Shown in pieces: positions 6,191 to 7,545 of a stretch of DNA of 7,545 nucleotides. Under the pieces are notes generated by a model. The model ran no database searches, had not been told where the DNA came from, and was given only the letters and a program-made list of their open reading frames with translations. The stretch spans positions 1-7,545 of the forward strand of contig CAJOFP010000043.1 of the NCBI GenBank assembly GCA_905233795.1. Direction: 5' to 3'. Origin of the DNA: an uncultured Oscillibacter sp. GTDB taxonomy: Bacteria > Bacillota > Clostridia > Oscillospirales > Oscillospiraceae. Numbering within the stretch: position 1 is the first letter of the stretch; each line of letters begins with the position of its first letter. The translations under genes and the position numbers were made by a program.

Positions 6191-6192
6191 TA
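6141..6192 (+). terminator. Strong intrinsic terminator of the structured RNA
   Basis: CCGGGGAAAATCG plus AATGA (6141-6158) pairs with TCATT (6163-6167) and the rest of the right arm (to 6181). There is one bulged C and a TTTT loop, about 18 pairs in all. The tail ATTATTTTATATT is T-rich. Because A runs also flank the stem base, some activity in the opposite direction is possible. It also terminates any read-through from the kinase gene. Confidence 0.85.
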
Positions 6193-6235
6193 TTATTTTA
6201 TTATATTTATTTTTATATTTGATTATGATTTATTT

Positions 6236-6311
6236 CACGCGATTTTAAACGGACGCTTGCAAAGAAAAATAAAAACGTGTATAATCACACGCGATTCTAA
6301 TCTAAATCGCG
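6236..6311 (+). promoter_or_regulatory. Paired 13-bp boxes bracketing the lipoprotein promoter, plus start-site palindrome
   Basis: CACGCGATTTTAA (6236-6248) and CACGCGATTCTAA (6288-6300) match at 12 of 13 positions. One lies just upstream of the -35 box and the other covers the predicted transcription start. They are 52 bp apart, about five helical turns. The downstream copy also forms half of an inverted repeat, CGCGATT (6290-6296) with AATCGCG (6305-6311), with an eight-base spacer. The arrangement suits a repressor that binds two sites, or a 5' mRNA hairpin. Confidence 0.4.
6257..6285 (+). promoter_or_regulatory. Promoter of the lipoprotein gene
   Basis: TTGCAA (6257-6262), 17 bases and a perfect TATAAT (6280-6285) form the best promoter in the window. 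The start should fall near 6292, leaving a leader of about 70 nt. It sits downstream of the 6141-6192 terminator, so the lipoprotein gene does not depend on the RNA transcript. Confidence 0.72.
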
Positions 6312-6363
6312 GAACGCCGTAAAAATCCGGCGGAATCCGTGAAAAAGGGGGATAATTGAAACG

Positions 6364-7023
6364 ATGAAAAAGACAGTGAAAAAACGCGAAAGCCTGATTT
6401 TACCTTTCGCGCTGGTCTTGACGCTGATTTTGATCTTGTCCGCGTGCGGCGCGAAAAACAACGCGGATCAAAATTCGGAGGAAAACGGACAGGCGAATCT
6501 TGAGGACGCGGATTGGGACGAAGTCGAGAAAATTGAGGACATCGGCGAAACGGAAGATTTAAATAAAATCAGCGAATCCGCCGCCGAGACGGAAAGTCTG
6601 TGCGCGGTGGCCTATTGCGGAAGCCGGGGCGGATACGCCGACGCGCTGGACGCGTTTGAGCATTTGAGACTTTCGGAAAAATATCCCGATCTGGCGAAAG
6701 ATATTTCCGTATACGACACGGGCGGGGATGAGTTTTATATTCTCGCGCCGTCGGCGAACGCGGTCAGCGTGACGATTGAGGGCTACGGCATGGACGACGA
6801 AGGCGCCGTCGGCCCGGACGGGGAAATATTTTATGTCGGGGACGGCAGTCCGGTCGTATTATTATGCAATCTCAGCGATTTAATACCGGATACGCAAGTC
6901 ACTGTGGAGGACAAAGACGGGAATCAATTAATATTCAGCCCGTCGTTAAGTCTGGAGGACGGCAAATTATACGCGCCCGGTACGATTGATTTTACGGATT
7001 ATGAATGGGCGGCTTTAAATTAA
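6364..7023 (+). CDS. Acidic lipoprotein of unknown function
   Basis: The 219-residue protein has a classic lipoprotein signal: basic start (MKKTVKKRE), hydrophobic core (about 11-25) and lipobox LSAC, with lipidation expected at Cys28. It should be anchored to the outer face of the cytoplasmic membrane. Residues 29-75 form an acidic, low-complexity linker. Residues about 78-219 look globular and beta-rich (for example FYILAPSANAVSVTIEGYG, 124-142) with Cys80, Cys85 and Cys168. The number of Asp and Glu residues is high throughout, but I recognise no family or catalytic motif. GGGGG at 6347-6351 lies 12 bases before the ATG, a slightly long spacing. The gene has its own promoter, and a ModA-like gene begins 49 bases after its stop with no GC-rich terminator between, suggesting a two-gene operon. 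Function is unknown; ligand capture or an envelope sensor are guesses. Confidence 0.85.
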   Translation: MKKTVKKRESLILPFALVLTLILILSACGAKNNADQNSEENGQANLEDADWDEVEKIEDIGETEDLNKISESAAETESLCAVAYCGSRGGYADALDAFEHLRLSEKYPDLAKDISVYDTGGDEFYILAPSANAVSVTIEGYGMDDEGAVGPDGEIFYVGDGSPVVLLCNLSDLIPDTQVTVEDKDGNQLIFSPSLSLEDGKLYAPGTIDFTDYEWAALN

Positions 7024-7072
7024 TATAATTTATTATTTAAATTTATAATATTTATAATTAATATTTAAAATC

Positions 7073-7545
7073 ATGAACAGACGAACGGGAATTTTAGTTT
7101 TAATCGCGCTGTTGGCGTTGGCGGGAATTTTATTTCCCGCCGCGATGAATAATATTTATCATAAAAATATCACGCTGTATGTGTTCGCGGATACCGCGCT
7201 GCAAAGACCTTTGGAAGAAATCGCGGAAATGTATGAAAAAAATAATAATATAAAAATCGCGTACACGTTTGAGCCGTCCGGGGTTTTGCGGCGTTATATT
7301 CAGGACGGCGCCTACTGTGATATATTTTTATCCGCGTCGCCGGAATGTCTGGACGCGCTGGAAAATACAACCGCGGGCGGGCCGCCGTGGAATCCCGAGA
7401 CAAGAAATTTATTACTGCCGGGAAGCCGGATTGATTTGCTGGAGACTTTAATGGTATTGGTTCCGGCGGAGGGCAATCCGGGCGGGATTTCCAGTTTCCG
7501 CGAACTGGCGCAGGTATTCAAACAGGGTAATATTTCAGTCGCGGC
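7073..7545 (+). CDS. ModA-like extracytoplasmic substrate-binding protein, 3' end outside window
   Basis: The frame is open from ATG 7073 to the right edge, 157 codons. Residues 7-24 form a hydrophobic signal or anchor with no lipobox cysteine. LYVFADTALQRPLEEIAEMY (35-54), FEPSGVLRRYIQDGAYCDIF (66-85) and LSAS (86-89) follow the pattern of ModA-type molybdate/tungstate-binding proteins of ABC importers, type II periplasmic-binding fold. Compared with E. coli ModA, the first oxyanion-contacting serine (VFAAAS) appears to be Ala42, while the second (SSG) is kept as Ser69. The substrate could therefore be tungstate, another oxyanion or something else. An in-frame stop at 7055-7057 forces the start after 7057, and ATG 7073 is the only standard choice, although no ribosome site precedes it in the A+T-only spacer. 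It follows the lipoprotein gene by 49 bases. Permease and ATPase genes would be expected to the right. Confidence 0.78.
   Translation, partial: MNRRTGILVLIALLALAGILFPAAMNNIYHKNITLYVFADTALQRPLEEIAEMYEKNNNIKIAYTFEPSGVLRRYIQDGAYCDIFLSASPECLDALENTTAGGPPWNPETRNLLLPGSRIDLLETLMVLVPAEGNPGGISSFRELAQVFKQGNISVA

Larger units (their letters stand above)
6004..6192. repeat. Possible MITE-like boundaries: 10-bp direct repeats around inverted ends
   Basis: The decamer TTATTTTATA occurs at 6004-6013 and again at 6183-6192. Just inside lie inverted sequences, CGGGGAAA (6014-6021) and TTTCCCCG (6173-6180), with two extra bases (GA) on the right. The pattern resembles a target-site duplication around a small inverted-repeat element of about 168 bp. 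In DNA this A+T-rich a 10-bp match can arise by chance, and the inverted ends are also explained by the terminator sequence. Confidence 0.3.

Overview
The window looks like a chromosomal segment of an anaerobic Bacillota (Clostridia-type) bacterium. The evidence is a clostridial-type Rnf electron-transport cluster (rnfC then rnfD), a TGS-domain nucleoside kinase of the kind common in Clostridia, good AGGAGG-type ribosome binding sites, and sigma-A-like promoters. Base composition is strikingly bipolar. Genes are of mixed composition and rich in GCG, CCG and ACG codons, while the spacers between them are almost pure A+T. No transposase, integrase, phage gene or CRISPR array is visible.

Layout. 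Bases 1-2353 (minus strand) hold rnfC and the first 298 codons of rnfD, overlapping by ATGA. The rest of the operon lies beyond the left edge. Bases 2354-2809 hold the rnfC leader with two hairpins, a probable rnf promoter, a spacer that is about 98% A+T, and the promoter of a tRNA gene. Then, on the plus strand: tRNA-Leu(UAG) at 2810-2894; a NYN/PIN-like protein starting at 2952; a weak terminator and a new promoter; a 132-residue charged protein of unknown function with a 36-base tandem repeat; and a 557-residue TGS/uridine-kinase-type nucleoside kinase (4315-5988).

Bases 5976-6192 are the most interesting part. A good promoter at the end of the kinase gene is followed by about 130 bases with several mutually consistent long-range helices and two possible pseudoknots, then by a strong intrinsic terminator. 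This looks like an independent structured RNA of about 180 nt. I could not match it by eye to any RNA family I know. The same segment has matching inverted ends and identical 10-bp flanking direct repeats, so a small mobile-element origin should also be tested.

Bases 6236-7545 hold a promoter bracketed by two copies of a 13-bp box, an acidic lipoprotein of unknown function (6364-7023), and, 49 bases later, the first 157 codons of a ModA-like periplasmic-binding protein that runs off the right edge. The last two genes probably form an extracytoplasmic, perhaps oxyanion-uptake, unit. The left-hand genes serve ferredoxin:NAD+ coupling and the central ones nucleoside salvage. No single pathway links the whole window.
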